A DNA stretch of 64,000 nt from a virus, in IMG/VR virus record IMGVR_UViG_3300025012_000031, positions 62,001 to 126,000 of that record. One strand, given 5' to 3'. The position numbers were made by a program, and so were the translations under genes. The notes beneath the pieces were generated by a model. The model ran no database searches. It was not told the DNA's origin and saw nothing but the letters and a program-made list of their open reading frames with translations. The first letter of the stretch is position 1. Each line of letters opens with the position of its first letter. Positions 14,485 to 22,037 of the stretch are shown here, piece after piece.

Positions 14485-14513
14485 ATTTTAACAAAGAACG
14501 ATGTTAATGTCAA
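14485..14513 (-). promoter_or_regulatory. early sigma70-like promoter
   Basis: TTGACA (14508-14513), 17-bp spacer, TAAAAT (14485-14490); drives the tRNA-Glu/Trp cluster leftward. Confidence 0.72.
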
Positions 14514-14532
14514 TCATTATTTTACTACAAAC

Positions 14533-14562
14533 TAAAAAGGTTCTAGCAAAAGCTAGAACCTT
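14533..14562 (-). terminator. rho-independent terminator
   Basis: 11-bp stem AAGGTTCTAGC/GCTAGAACCTT with a TTTT loop, followed on the minus strand by TTTTTAG. Ends the unit of 14589-14696. Confidence 0.8.
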
Positions 14563-14588
14563 GGATGAGGATTCACTTCTTGCTGTAA

Positions 14589-14696
14589 TTATGCGCCTTT
14601 GTCATTCTCCCATGCTTTACCCACGAGTGCGCGTTCTTCAAGACCTGTGGCTAAAAGAATATTGCAATTGAGTTGTGGGGAAATTCGCTGTGACAT
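14589..14696 (-). CDS. hypothetical micro-protein
   Basis: 35 aa from ATG 14696 with AGGA upstream. It lies between a late promoter (14771-14778) and a strong terminator, so it is a stand-alone late unit. No family recognised. Confidence 0.5.
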   Translation of the reverse strand: MSQRISPQLNCNILLATGLEERALVGKAWENDKGA

Positions 14697-14770
14697 GAGT
14701 AATCCTGGCTATCGCCGATGAACGGTGATGTAACTGTTTCTACACTTGGTAGATCAGATGTTTAAAATTT

Positions 14771-14778
14771 TATTTATA
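14771..14778 (-). promoter_or_regulatory. late promoter TATAAATA
   Basis: Exact T4 late motif on the minus strand, 75 bp before the 35-aa gene. Confidence 0.65.
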
Positions 14779-14791
14779 ACAGATGTAGATT

Positions 14792-14959
14792 TTACTTTGA
14801 TTTTCTTCCGCCAACAACTGCACCAAGAAGAACCGATGCATGTAAAAGGTCGGCGGGTGGTTGTTTCTTTTCTTTGAACCACGGCCCGAATTTGATGAGA
14901 GCCGCGACGATCAACAAGCAAGTAATGTAGATGAATAAATTCTGGTCAATCGTTTCCAT
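14792..14959 (-). CDS. small single-span membrane protein
   Basis: 55 aa from ATG 14959 (GGGAG 8 nt upstream). One hydrophobic segment (about residues 8-24), then KEKKQPP and a Gly-rich end. Driven by the early promoter 14996-15024. Confidence 0.6.
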   Translation of the reverse strand: METIDQNLFIYITCLLIVAALIKFGPWFKEKKQPPADLLHASVLLGAVVGGRKSK

Positions 14960-14995
14960 TTTTATTTCTCCCATGTTGTAATTGATTATGGGTCA

Positions 14996-15024
14996 ATTAT
15001 AACAAAGGATGAACCGAATGTCAA
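14996..15024 (-). promoter_or_regulatory. early sigma70-like promoter
   Basis: TTGACA (15019-15024), 17-bp spacer, TATAAT (14996-15001), extended -10 TGT. It overlaps the end of 15021-15302. Confidence 0.82.
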
Positions 15025-15302
15025 CAACTTTTTTCTTTGTTTCTTGCTTCTATTTCATAGGGGTTTTTATCATACCCATATCGAATATTATACCAAAGAT
15101 ACTTTATTGAAAACTTAACGATTCCATCTCGCTTCCACTGTACCTTATGACAATCTTCATGGCGGCGCAATTCATCAGTAACACCATCTTTGTTTGAAGA
15201 GTACCATGTACATTGCCCAAGCGTGAATCCGAAAATAGTGGACCCCTCTTTAGCAACCGACTTAGCAAAAATCAAGGGTATTTTTGAATTATAGATGTCC
15301 AT
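15021..15302 (-). CDS. zincin-like protein with HExxH motif
   Basis: 93 aa. RRHEDCHKVQW (about residues 46-56) is an HExxH zinc motif; PYEIEAR about 30 residues later could give the third ligand Glu. The layout matches small uncharacterised phage gluzincin-like proteins. Peptidase activity is inferred only. It follows the capsid-targeted gene 15311-15571 by 8 bp. Confidence 0.68.
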   Translation of the reverse strand: MDIYNSKIPLIFAKSVAKEGSTIFGFTLGQCTWYSSNKDGVTDELRRHEDCHKVQWKRDGIVKFSIKYLWYNIRYGYDKNPYEIEARNKEKSC

Positions 15303-15310
15303 CGAACCTC

Positions 15311-15571
15311 TTATTCTTCCACGCTGTTAATCAATTCTTCAACATCTTTCATCCACACATCTTCACTTTGTTGTCCGAATGAGTTGACCGGAATCATCGT
15401 TGTTTTCATCAAGTCAACCATGTGCTTGACGTTCTCTGATGCTGTCTCTTTTGCATATAGATAGAAATATCCCTTTCCCTTTGTGAGAGCTAACCCAGGA
15501 TGTTTCTTTTCTAACTTCTTGTTGAATGAAATGAGTGATTCGGTTATGATAAATGTTTTGAATTTCTGCAA
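15311..15571 (-). CDS. putative capsid-targeted internal head protein
   Basis: 86 aa. MQKFKTFIITE|SLIS is a T4-type capsid-targeting sequence. The remainder is a small alpha/beta protein (KKHPGLALTKGKGYFYLYAKE is split over about 23-43). Part of the run of such genes from 15.3 to 18.4 kb. Confidence 0.65.
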   Translation of the reverse strand: MQKFKTFIITESLISFNKKLEKKHPGLALTKGKGYFYLYAKETASENVKHMVDLMKTTMIPVNSFGQQSEDVWMKDVEELINSVEE

Positions 15572-15583
15572 AGTATTTTCCTA

Positions 15584-15612
15584 TTGACAGGTCAATGAAT
15601 TCGTGTTATAAT
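15584..15612 (+). promoter_or_regulatory. rightward sigma70-like promoter
   Basis: Plus-strand TTGACA (15584-15589), 17-bp spacer, TATAAT (15607-15612), with TGT before the -10. It faces into minus-strand genes and would make RNA antisense to 15655-16032. No plausible plus-strand gene follows. Confidence 0.65.
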
Positions 15613-15654
15613 AGAACCATGTTCGCCGGAAAAAAGATAATATAGATGAGTCAA

Positions 15655-16032
15655 TTAGTCGAAGAAATTCGGCTTTTCTTTTTTGAGGTCGGCTGTAATT
15701 TTTGAAATGATTTCTGATCTTTCTTTATTCCAGCGAGCCGCGGCCCAGACATAGTGTATGAGACCTTTCTTAACGATCTCTAGAGTACCACCATTGATCT
15801 TCTTATCACCAGCATAGCCAACCCATCGTTTGACCGTCTTATCCTTGATCGGATTGAGATCAGCATCGACACCTTCGGCCTTCAGCTTCGTGCCACGAAA
15901 ATCAGCTACCCAGCAATTTCCATCTTTGATGAATTTGATCTTCTCAATTTCTCGCTTGAACATATTGTGAGCCATGTCACGATAGCGAGAGTCATTGTTG
16001 TCTTCAGCAAAATATTTCTTGAATCCTAGCAT
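15655..16032 (-). CDS. putative capsid-targeted internal head protein
   Basis: 125 aa. MLGFKKYFAE|DNNDS has the targeting tag, closest in form to T4 MKTYQEFIAE. The mature part is basic with a C-terminal helical region rich in Trp, Lys and Glu. It starts 2 bp after the stop reached by the shifted frame of the next gene. Confidence 0.68.
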   Translation of the reverse strand: MLGFKKYFAEDNNDSRYRDMAHNMFKREIEKIKFIKDGNCWVADFRGTKLKAEGVDADLNPIKDKTVKRWVGYAGDKKINGGTLEIVKKGLIHYVWAAARWNKERSEIISKITADLKKEKPNFFD

Positions 16033-16034
16033 AA

Positions 16035-16366
16035 TTAGACCACCTTAATCTCGATGACATAGAATTGCTTTTTCTGATTCTTGTCATCATGATATTTTCT
16101 TGATGTTGTCAAGTTGACACCGAAACGCTCAAAAAATATTTATTATAAACCCCGCCCTTAATCCAGTCATCAGCCAAATTTTCAAGTCGTTTTTTCTCGA
16201 AGAATGAGCAGGGGTACATAAGTTTTATCGTATCACCGCCAACAAGTTTCGCAAAACCATTGCCGCCACTCTCTGACATACCGAAGTCATCGCCCTGAAG
16301 TATTTTGAGTGCATCTTTAATACCGAAATTTTTATCTTCAGTAATCAATTCATAATGTCTTTTCAT
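16035..16366 (-). CDS. putative capsid-targeted protein, frameshift needed
   Basis: MKRHYELITE|DKNFG is a targeting tag. In the zero frame the protein is 85 aa and ends at 16109 (FLSVSVST). Around a T6 run (T TTT TTG, about 16132-16140) a -1 shift leads into another 33 codons (ERFGVNLTTSR...YVIEIKVV) ending at 16035, 2 bp before the next start. That extension looks like a natural C-terminus. Either programmed -1 frameshifting or a point indel would explain it. Confidence 0.6.
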
Positions 16367-16650
16367 AAATCATACTTTCTTCTACCGTTCTGTGGATGAA
16401 CAGTAGGGTCTGGTTTAATAGCTGACAGCGGTATAGTCTTCTTCCGTTCTTCGACATCAAAAACATCGCCGAATTTTCCACCAGCGGCTTTGGCCAACTC
16501 AATTACTTTTGCTTTTGCTGAACTACGAGAATTCGCCTCAATAGTACCATGTTGCTTTACCTTTTCGCCGTCAACATACCAATAGCTAAAAGTCTTTTCA
16601 GCTTTGCCTTCAGCAAGAACTGTTATAACCTTATCGAAGTTATTCAGCAC
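16363..16650 (-). CDS. putative capsid-targeted internal head protein
   Basis: 95 aa from GTG 16650 with GAGGAG 7 nt upstream. The N-terminus V/MLNNFDKVITVLAE|GKAE carries the NNFDK tag, which fixes this start over the longer frame. The mature part contains KQHGTIEANSRSSAKAKVIEL. Overlaps both neighbours by a few bases, as in a coupled operon. Confidence 0.7.
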   Translation of the reverse strand: MLNNFDKVITVLAEGKAEKTFSYWYVDGEKVKQHGTIEANSRSSAKAKVIELAKAAGGKFGDVFDVEERKKTIPLSAIKPDPTVHPQNGRRKYDL

Positions 16651-16921
16651 GCTCGATCTCCTCAAGGAAAGCGTCATAAGCAGCAATAGCAGTCTTCAGT
16701 TTCCCGACGGTTCTAACGCTATAGTTCTCGTCTGTGATTTTTGCCCAACCCATGAGCGGCTTTGACTTCAGTAGGTGACCGATGCCATACATGAAGTCGG
16801 TTGCCGTAGCGCTATCATCAAACTCTTTCACCTTTGCGACTTTCTCAATGTTCCATTCTTCGTTGATCGGTGCGGGTTTAGTTCCTTCGGACTCCTTTAT
16901 CAATTCATCATGTCTTTTCAT
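16640..16921 (-). CDS. putative capsid-targeted internal head protein
   Basis: 93 aa from ATG 16921 with AAGGAG 9 nt upstream. MKRHDELIKE|SEGTKP is nearly the same tag as in the gene at 16366 (MKRHYELITE). The body is helical and acidic. Overlaps the next gene by 11 bp. Confidence 0.68.
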   Translation of the reverse strand: MKRHDELIKESEGTKPAPINEEWNIEKVAKVKEFDDSATATDFMYGIGHLLKSKPLMGWAKITDENYSVRTVGKLKTAIAAYDAFLEEIERAE

Positions 16922-16934
16922 ATTCATATTCTCC

Positions 16935-18401
16935 TTAAGCGTAACGGTGGACGAGGTCTTGCCAACGAGCAACACCAGATTTTCTGATGCCGAGAGCGCC
17001 GAGGAATGTTCTCATATTGATCTGTTTATTATTGCCGCTTCCCTCTTTTTTGAGAAACTCAAGGACCTCAAGTTTCATCGCATGCTCAACATCTGGTTCG
17101 ATGTGGTCGAGAAGAGTCTCAATACGCTTGAAAATATCCTTGGCCGACAATGTAATGTCAATGGTGAAAGAACGGGAGAGGAGCGCCGGCTCCATCTTCG
17201 ACTGCGGAAGGTTCGAAATGAAGATAACCTGGCCGGAGAAGTCCACATAATTCGGGAGCTTTCCTTTCTTCGCCAAATCCAATTTTTCGTCCTCATCGAC
17301 ACCGTCAGGATCGTATGTATTCGCGTTGATCCAGGAGATACGGCGAATGGCCTTCGTGTCAAGAGCGGCCTTCAGAATGTTTCTTGCATCTGCATCCTTA
17401 AAGACGGAGTCACAGTCGTCGAATAGGATTAACTTGTTCGGACTCTTGACGAACCTAGCATACATACCGTATGCCGTAACGGAACCCGAGATGCTGAACC
17501 AATCCTCGTTTTCAACAAGACCGCTTTCTTTGATAACTTGTTCGATAACATATGTCTTACCGACACCCGCCATACCAGTGACGACCAGCGAGTTACGAAA
17601 CTTGCCAGTGACGAGCGTGGTGAGGTCTTCGAGGTCCTTGAATACAATATCTGGGTCGGCGGTTGGGGTTGCATCGAGTCTCTTCTGAGCAATATCGCCG
17701 ATATGAGAAACCTCGGGCTTACCGTGCTCACCGATAACCACAACGCCCCACTTTGCAAGGCTGATAGAATTATCAGTGGTGCGGTCAATAAGACCCTTCA
17801 GCGCCGGGTCTTTCGTTTTCATGTGCCGCCAACGGTTCGGAAGACCTTGCTTATAAACAGACTTGGTCGCAACTTTACCATTCACCGTCAATGTATATTC
17901 ACCGCTGCCGTCGGGGGCAAGGTCGATGTAACCGGTGTCTGGAAGTTCTGCTGCCGTTTCTTCAATAGGATCAACGAGATGCATCTTCAAAGATTCCTTT
18001 AGTTTGACGGGCCCGACCTTCGGGTCCTTAATTAGTTCAACAATCGCCCCAAGAACCTGGACAATGTTCTTATCTTTGAGGTCAACATGGATCGTCGGTT
18101 TGTCCCATTTTGCATTGACGTCCCAGATGTCAACGGAGTCAATTTGGTCCGACGTATTACCACGAAGCCAGTTGATTCTAAACTGCTTCTTTGCATCGTC
18201 CCCGACAAAATAACGGAGACCGTACTTCCTCTTTCCTTCGACAGAGAACTCATCAACAACACCGAATTGGTAAAGTGTTTTGTGAAGCTGCTTTTCGAGA
18301 ACTCTCTTAATGAGTTTAACGGCTCTCTCAAGTTTATCTCCAGAAAATTGGGCTTCGTTGATAATTTGCAAATAATTACTAAAGGAAAGAACTTGTCTCA
18401 T
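16935..18401 (-). CDS. capsid-targeted AAA-type ATPase
   Basis: 488 aa. The N-terminus MRQVLSFSNYLQIINE|AQFSG ends in a capsid-targeting-type site. Residues 20-250 are of unknown fold. The ATPase core follows: Walker A GMAGVGKTY (about 276-284), Walker B KLILFDDCDS (about 317-326), a sensor-type VIFISN (about 389-394) and a possible Arg finger in ALLSRSF (about 403-409). If packaged, this would be a large injected motor or remodelling protein. A TATAAATA motif within a hairpin precedes it. Confidence 0.75.
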   Translation of the reverse strand: MRQVLSFSNYLQIINEAQFSGDKLERAVKLIKRVLEKQLHKTLYQFGVVDEFSVEGKRKYGLRYFVGDDAKKQFRINWLRGNTSDQIDSVDIWDVNAKWDKPTIHVDLKDKNIVQVLGAIVELIKDPKVGPVKLKESLKMHLVDPIEETAAELPDTGYIDLAPDGSGEYTLTVNGKVATKSVYKQGLPNRWRHMKTKDPALKGLIDRTTDNSISLAKWGVVVIGEHGKPEVSHIGDIAQKRLDATPTADPDIVFKDLEDLTTLVTGKFRNSLVVTGMAGVGKTYVIEQVIKESGLVENEDWFSISGSVTAYGMYARFVKSPNKLILFDDCDSVFKDADARNILKAALDTKAIRRISWINANTYDPDGVDEDEKLDLAKKGKLPNYVDFSGQVIFISNLPQSKMEPALLSRSFTIDITLSAKDIFKRIETLLDHIEPDVEHAMKLEVLEFLKKEGSGNNKQINMRTFLGALGIRKSGVARWQDLVHRYA

Positions 18402-18410
18402 ATATGACCT

Positions 18411-18455
18411 CTCTGGTGCAGGAATTTTTAATTATTTATATTTCCTGATTCCAGA
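18411..18455 (-). promoter_or_regulatory. late promoter inside a hairpin
   Basis: TATAAATA on the minus strand (18433-18440), flanked by CTCTGG/CCAGAG and CAGGAA/TTCCTG arms, directly upstream of the AAA gene. Confidence 0.65.
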
Positions 18456-18510
18456 GATTTTTTAAAGTAAAATAATTAAATATCAGGTTTCTTGATCGAA
18501 GTCAAACACT

Positions 18511-18551
18511 AAAAGGCCCAACAGTTCAATCAAGAATCCGTTGGGCCTTTT
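18511..18551 (-). terminator. rho-independent terminator
   Basis: 12-bp stem AAAAGGCCCAAC/GTTGGGCCTTTT just after the stop of 18560-18949. Confidence 0.82.
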
Positions 18552-18559
18552 AGTTTAGT

Positions 18560-18949
18560 TTAAGCAACCGGAATGAAAGTTGCCATGTCGGAATAATTGC
18601 CTTTATACTTGACGGTGTAGAACTCTCCATCGAGCATTACGAGTTCACCGTCGGTCAGCTCCTGAGCGTTGGCCCACTTGAGTGCTTCCCGCTCATAATA
18701 ACTTTTATCAGAACAGATACAAGCGGAGCATTGATTGATCCATGCAACTTCTGTTTTCCTTGGAACCGACTTGTCAATTTCGATTGACTGCTCAATCTTT
18801 GCCTTAATTTCAGCAGCAACCTCAGAAGGCGTTTTATCACCGCGGGTAAATTTGTTTGTATAGTCAGCAGCAAAGAAACCCTTGATAGTAGCAACCGAAC
18901 CTTTTTTCCCATTGAGGATTACGTTTTCGTTGTGCTTAAGGAATTTCAT
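18560..18949 (-). CDS. hypothetical early protein
   Basis: 129 aa. Residues 77-82 hold C-x2-C-x-C (CSACIC); the C-terminus is beta-rich. It has its own early promoter (18990-19018) and terminator, so it forms a single-gene early unit. No family recognised. Confidence 0.65.
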   Translation of the reverse strand: MKFLKHNENVILNGKKGSVATIKGFFAADYTNKFTRGDKTPSEVAAEIKAKIEQSIEIDKSVPRKTEVAWINQCSACICSDKSYYEREALKWANAQELTDGELVMLDGEFYTVKYKGNYSDMATFIPVA

Positions 18950-18989
18950 TTTTCATCTCCTGTTGGTTGTTTGATTGTTTGTTGGATAA

Positions 18990-19018
18990 ACAATAACAAA
19001 GAAGATGATTGGTGTCAA
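18990..19018 (-). promoter_or_regulatory. early sigma70-like promoter
   Basis: TTGACA (19013-19018), 17-bp spacer, TATTGT (18990-18995) with TGT before it. Confidence 0.75.
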
Positions 19019-19053
19019 TAGAAAAAATGCACTTTTTTCATATAGATGAATTT

Positions 19054-19260
19054 TTATTCTCCGTCGTCCTTTTCACCGAGTTGGATGTCATAGACGATCG
19101 TTAGAACATATGGGCGCTTTGGCTGGAGTGGATCAATGACGAGGTTGGTTGACTTGATGTCGACAACAGACCCCTTCTTTGCTCGACGCTCTAACCATCG
19201 CTTGATGTTCTTCTGCATACCGTTGAGATCGGTGCATCGGAAGAATCGTATGGTCGTCAT
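19054..19260 (-). CDS. hypothetical protein
   Basis: 68 aa, basic N-terminal half (KRWLERRAKKG) and acidic end. First of three short genes behind the promoter 19747-19775. Confidence 0.58.
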   Translation of the reverse strand: MTTIRFFRCTDLNGMQKNIKRWLERRAKKGSVVDIKSTNLVIDPLQPKRPYVLTIVYDIQLGEKDDGE

Positions 19261-19269
19261 GGTGGTTTC

Positions 19270-19437
19270 TTACTCAGCTGGTCGCTTGAACTTCTCAATG
19301 AGAGCATCTGCTTCCGCCTCATCTGCTACCGGAAGGCACATGTTGTGGCCGACTACGTACTGCTGTTCTTTGATCGTGATCTTTCGCATCGGCCCGGATG
19401 TATCGACCTCGACGCCGTCTTGCATCTTGACTGTCAT
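19270..19437 (-). CDS. hypothetical protein
   Basis: 55 aa from ATG 19437 with GGAGGT 5 nt upstream; a longer frame overlaps the secreted-protein gene. Small beta-rich N-terminus and helical end (ADEAEADALIEKF). Confidence 0.6.
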   Translation of the reverse strand: MTVKMQDGVEVDTSGPMRKITIKEQQYVVGHNMCLPVADEAEADALIEKFKRPAE

Positions 19438-19447
19438 GGCTACCTCC

Positions 19448-19705
19448 TTATCTACAACGAACGGGTTGGGGTATATACCCGGTGCCCGCAACTGATCCAA
19501 ATACTTGAACAATGGAGATGCCGATTCCCTCCTGGTCAGTTTCGCCGCGAATTGTTGCAATCGCAAACAAAAATCCGTTAAGACACTGGGTCTCAATAGC
19601 ACCGGTTGTACGATCGGGGATATAAATTTTCTTCTCTTCAGCACGTGCATATCCTGATGCCAGGACTAATGCAACCATAACTGCGAACATAACATTTGTT
19701 TTCAC
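19448..19705 (-). CDS. small secreted (periplasmic) protein
   Basis: 85 aa with a classical signal peptide (positive MK, hydrophobic core 5-17, ASGYARA cleavage region). The mature part has two Cys (about 40 and 84), so a disulfide is possible. Early-expressed periplasmic phage proteins often affect the host envelope; no family recognised. Confidence 0.62.
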   Translation of the reverse strand: MKTNVMFAVMVALVLASGYARAEEKKIYIPDRTTGAIETQCLNGFLFAIATIRGETDQEGIGISIVQVFGSVAGTGYIPQPVRCR

Positions 19706-19746
19706 TAGTGGCCTCCATTAGTTAAGAGTTCTTACCTTGCGGATAT

Positions 19747-19775
19747 AGAATATCAAACTTTTGTGTGGATGTCAA
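19747..19775 (-). promoter_or_regulatory. early sigma70-like promoter
   Basis: TTGACA (19770-19775), 17-bp spacer, TATTCT (19747-19752), TGA before the -10. Confidence 0.75.
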
Positions 19776-19781
19776 TAAAAA

Positions 19782-20282
19782 TTATGCTGCCCGCTTAATT
19801 TTTTTAACAGCAGCAGAATGATACACACAACTCTTATGAAGCCATTTTGATATCTCAAGCATATTTTCGAGATCGTCAACTAGGAAAATGTTGTTATTAT
19901 TTGCTATTTCTTGCAGTTTGCTTTTAACAAGTTTCCTGGAGCGATTTGATTCGACAATCTGGGCCACACTTGCACTCGGATCGTTACACAGATCATCAAT
20001 CATAAAAATGAAATAGCGATGCTTGTTTGCTCGTAAAGCCGAGGCAATAGAAAATCCAATCTCCGCCAACGAACCTTGTCCAGTCGTCTCAGACGTGACG
20101 GGAAATAGAATTATATCATCTTCTATCAGATGTTTGTTTTCATCTGCAACCATGCCCGGGGACCACGTACCTTCAGCGACCTGTGGGTTAAAGAAATCAA
20201 TACCATTTTTCTCATATTCATTTATAAACGGTTCGCGCCACTTGCTTGAACCACATGTACCAAAAAGACCAATCGTTATCAT
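19782..20282 (-). CDS. nucleoside 2-deoxyribosyltransferase-like protein
   Basis: 166 aa. GLFGTCGSSKWREPF (residues 5-19) and GQGSLAEIGFSI (about 69-80) match the Rossmann-like NDT family, in which the Glu of the second motif is the nucleophile. These enzymes exchange or remove bases from deoxynucleosides; in phages they may serve salvage or modified-base metabolism. A role against nucleotide-based immunity cannot be excluded. Confidence 0.68.
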   Translation of the reverse strand: MITIGLFGTCGSSKWREPFINEYEKNGIDFFNPQVAEGTWSPGMVADENKHLIEDDIILFPVTSETTGQGSLAEIGFSIASALRANKHRYFIFMIDDLCNDPSASVAQIVESNRSRKLVKSKLQEIANNNNIFLVDDLENMLEISKWLHKSCVYHSAAVKKIKRAA

Positions 20283-20298
20283 TTAGTTTCTCCTTTAA

Positions 20299-20454
20299 TC
20301 ATTCTTCAACGATTACATCAGGATTTAAGCGAAATTGTTCCACATCTTCGGCAACTAAAAGATCATCTGCAATTGCACTGTGTGTTACTTTCCTCCCATC
20401 AAATCTTCTATAGCGTTTACGAGCCGGTTCAATTACTACTAAGGGTGTTGACAT
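20299..20454 (-). CDS. hypothetical small protein
   Basis: 51 aa from ATG 20454 (AAGGAGA upstream). Basic middle (RKRYRRFDGRK), acidic end. Immediately upstream of the NDT-like gene. Confidence 0.58.
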   Translation of the reverse strand: MSTPLVVIEPARKRYRRFDGRKVTHSAIADDLLVAEDVEQFRLNPDVIVEE

Positions 20455-20487
20455 AAGTTCTCCTTGTTAATTGTTTAATTAGATACT

Positions 20488-20534
20488 ATGAAGGGTCTGT
20501 TAGTTTAATGATAAACAATTAACAGACCCTTCAT
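20488..20534 (-). terminator. strong hairpin, likely terminator
   Basis: 15-bp perfect inverted repeat (ATGAAGGGTCTGTTA and its complement) between the tRNA 20545 and the gene 20299-20454. It lacks a T-run, so it may instead be a processing site. Confidence 0.55.
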
Positions 20535-20544
20535 AAATGGTTGA

Positions 20545-20615
20545 CGATGAAGTCCAGAATCGAACTGGAACCTGCTGCCGTCAGGGCAGCCGTGCGTCCA
20601 TACACTACATTCATC
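20545..20615 (-). tRNA. tRNA with non-canonical anticodon loop
   Basis: Acceptor GATGAAT/CTTCATC and T arm good. Anticodon hairpin GCTGC-CCTGACG-GCAGC (a sixth C-G pair is possible) puts TGA at 34-36 but C at 33 and C at 37. Isotype unsafe. Confidence 0.6.
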
Positions 20616-20693
20616 TAATAGACAAGCTGCCCGCGAAGCAGAACACCCAAACAGACTATAATGTCACTCCCTGGGTTAGGAGTCTCGAGATGT

Positions 20694-21968
20694 TTAAACC
20701 GCGAAGTTATTTACACCATCTCCGTGGTCAATTGAAAAAATTCTAAAGAAGTCACTATCACCGATATCAGTACCAGTATCTTGTGGATGACGGGTCATGA
20801 AGTAACGCGAAATCAACATAAAGTGTTCCTGGAATGTATCTGGATCAACCGCTGTTGCAATAAGATTAGAATAAGGCGAATAAATCAAACCACAATCGCC
20901 CGTGCAATCTTTCTCCCCCATATATCCAATTAGCACATAATGATCTGTGCTATAAAAATCGCACATTAGTGGCAACGTACCAACTTTACCGACATAATAG
21001 GGATTCTCTTCGTCTGGCTTTGTTTTTGTGTGGAGTGGGTTTGTGAGTAGCAGAGCGCATGTTGACGAATCGGCTAAAACAAACATCTTTCTTGGCTTGC
21101 GGATTGCTCTTACGATTTGTTCCGCAGCATTGTAAATGTTGGTATAGATATCACTAGCAACGGCCATGATGTCGCCCTGAATACCATATGAATTGAGTAG
21201 AACAACATCATTCATTGGTGTGGCAATATCACGAAGATAAGCAATCGTCTCAATATCAATTTCTTGCTTGATTTCGGTTGAAAGTGTTTTGCCTGCTAGT
21301 TCGGTTCCCTCTACACCAAAGTAAGCCATATAATCTTGAAGCTTTTCTTTAGTGAATTTACTTTTGATTTTGCGGGACTTAACTTCTTTCAAGATTGTGC
21401 GAACTTCAAATTCAACATTCTTAACGAGTGAATTGTCGTCAAGGAACGGACCAGAATAATTCTTAAACACCTTCTTGATCGATGTTCTGTTAACAGATGA
21501 ATAGGTAACAGTACGAACATCCGGGACTTCTACTGTTCCGATGTCGGTTGTGTTGGTGACCAAAATTTTCGGAACGGCATTATCAACGATATCGATTCTT
21601 ACAAGAAGGAATGTACCTTCTTTAAAGATGACCTCGGCAACAGCACCAGCCGCTGAAAATGTCAATGAATCGCCAACGGCAATACCAGTCGTATCATCGA
21701 GAGCAATGATTCTACTCGTCTCAAGATGAATACCATCTGATAAAGATTTATCACCGGTGTAAATTGAGTACAGCGCCGCAATTTTTGCAGACGGAGACTT
21801 TGTTGGCTGCACATCAGCGATCTGGGTGATGAGCATTTCATTATAAAGATGATTGAGGAGCGGATAGATAAGTGGTTCCCAAGGAGCCATCGCAGTAGAA
21901 CCGCTTGATTCTTTGAGAGAATTATCTTTAAGAGTCTCAACTATTAATTTGTGATTCTGATTTTCCAT
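20694..21968 (-). CDS. major capsid protein, T4 gp23-like
   Basis: 424 aa, close to the length of gp23-type HK97-fold capsid proteins. The N-terminus has a delta-like leader with x-Glu sites (KLIVE, NSLKE), expected to be removed by the prohead protease, followed by AMAPWEPLIYPLLNHLYNEM, here as residues 26-45. Middle QEIDIETIAYLRDIATPMND and late LMCDFYSTDHYVLIGYMG segments fit gp23 relatives. A GATAAATA late motif within a 9-bp hairpin lies upstream. Confidence 0.85.
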   Translation of the reverse strand: MENQNHKLIVETLKDNSLKESSGSTAMAPWEPLIYPLLNHLYNEMLITQIADVQPTKSPSAKIAALYSIYTGDKSLSDGIHLETSRIIALDDTTGIAVGDSLTFSAAGAVAEVIFKEGTFLLVRIDIVDNAVPKILVTNTTDIGTVEVPDVRTVTYSSVNRTSIKKVFKNYSGPFLDDNSLVKNVEFEVRTILKEVKSRKIKSKFTKEKLQDYMAYFGVEGTELAGKTLSTEIKQEIDIETIAYLRDIATPMNDVVLLNSYGIQGDIMAVASDIYTNIYNAAEQIVRAIRKPRKMFVLADSSTCALLLTNPLHTKTKPDEENPYYVGKVGTLPLMCDFYSTDHYVLIGYMGEKDCTGDCGLIYSPYSNLIATAVDPDTFQEHFMLISRYFMTRHPQDTGTDIGDSDFFRIFSIDHGDGVNNFAV

Positions 21969-21977
21969 GAATGTACC

Positions 21978-22011
21978 CCTTGTTGAAGTTTAAATTTATT
22001 TATCAACAAGG
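21978..22011 (-). promoter_or_regulatory. late promoter inside a hairpin
   Basis: GATAAATA on the minus strand (21997-22004) with arms CCTTGTTGA/TCAACAAGG (21978-21986, 22003-22011), before the capsid gene. Confidence 0.65.
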
Positions 22012-22037
22012 GAACTTCAGTATATGTGTTTTACTTT

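Noticed and set aside
14229-14513. 94-codon minus-strand ORF after the early promoter at 14485
   Set aside because: It runs through the complete tRNA-Glu(TTC) gene, its start lies at the promoter, and it lacks a ribosome site.
16782-18407. Long plus-strand ORFs opposite the AAA gene
   Set aside because: Low-complexity reverse-frame shadows without ribosome sites; the minus frame has clear ATPase motifs.
20616-20693. Plus-strand TATAAT near 20658 as a rightward promoter
   Set aside because: No -35 at a fitting distance and no plus-strand gene follows.
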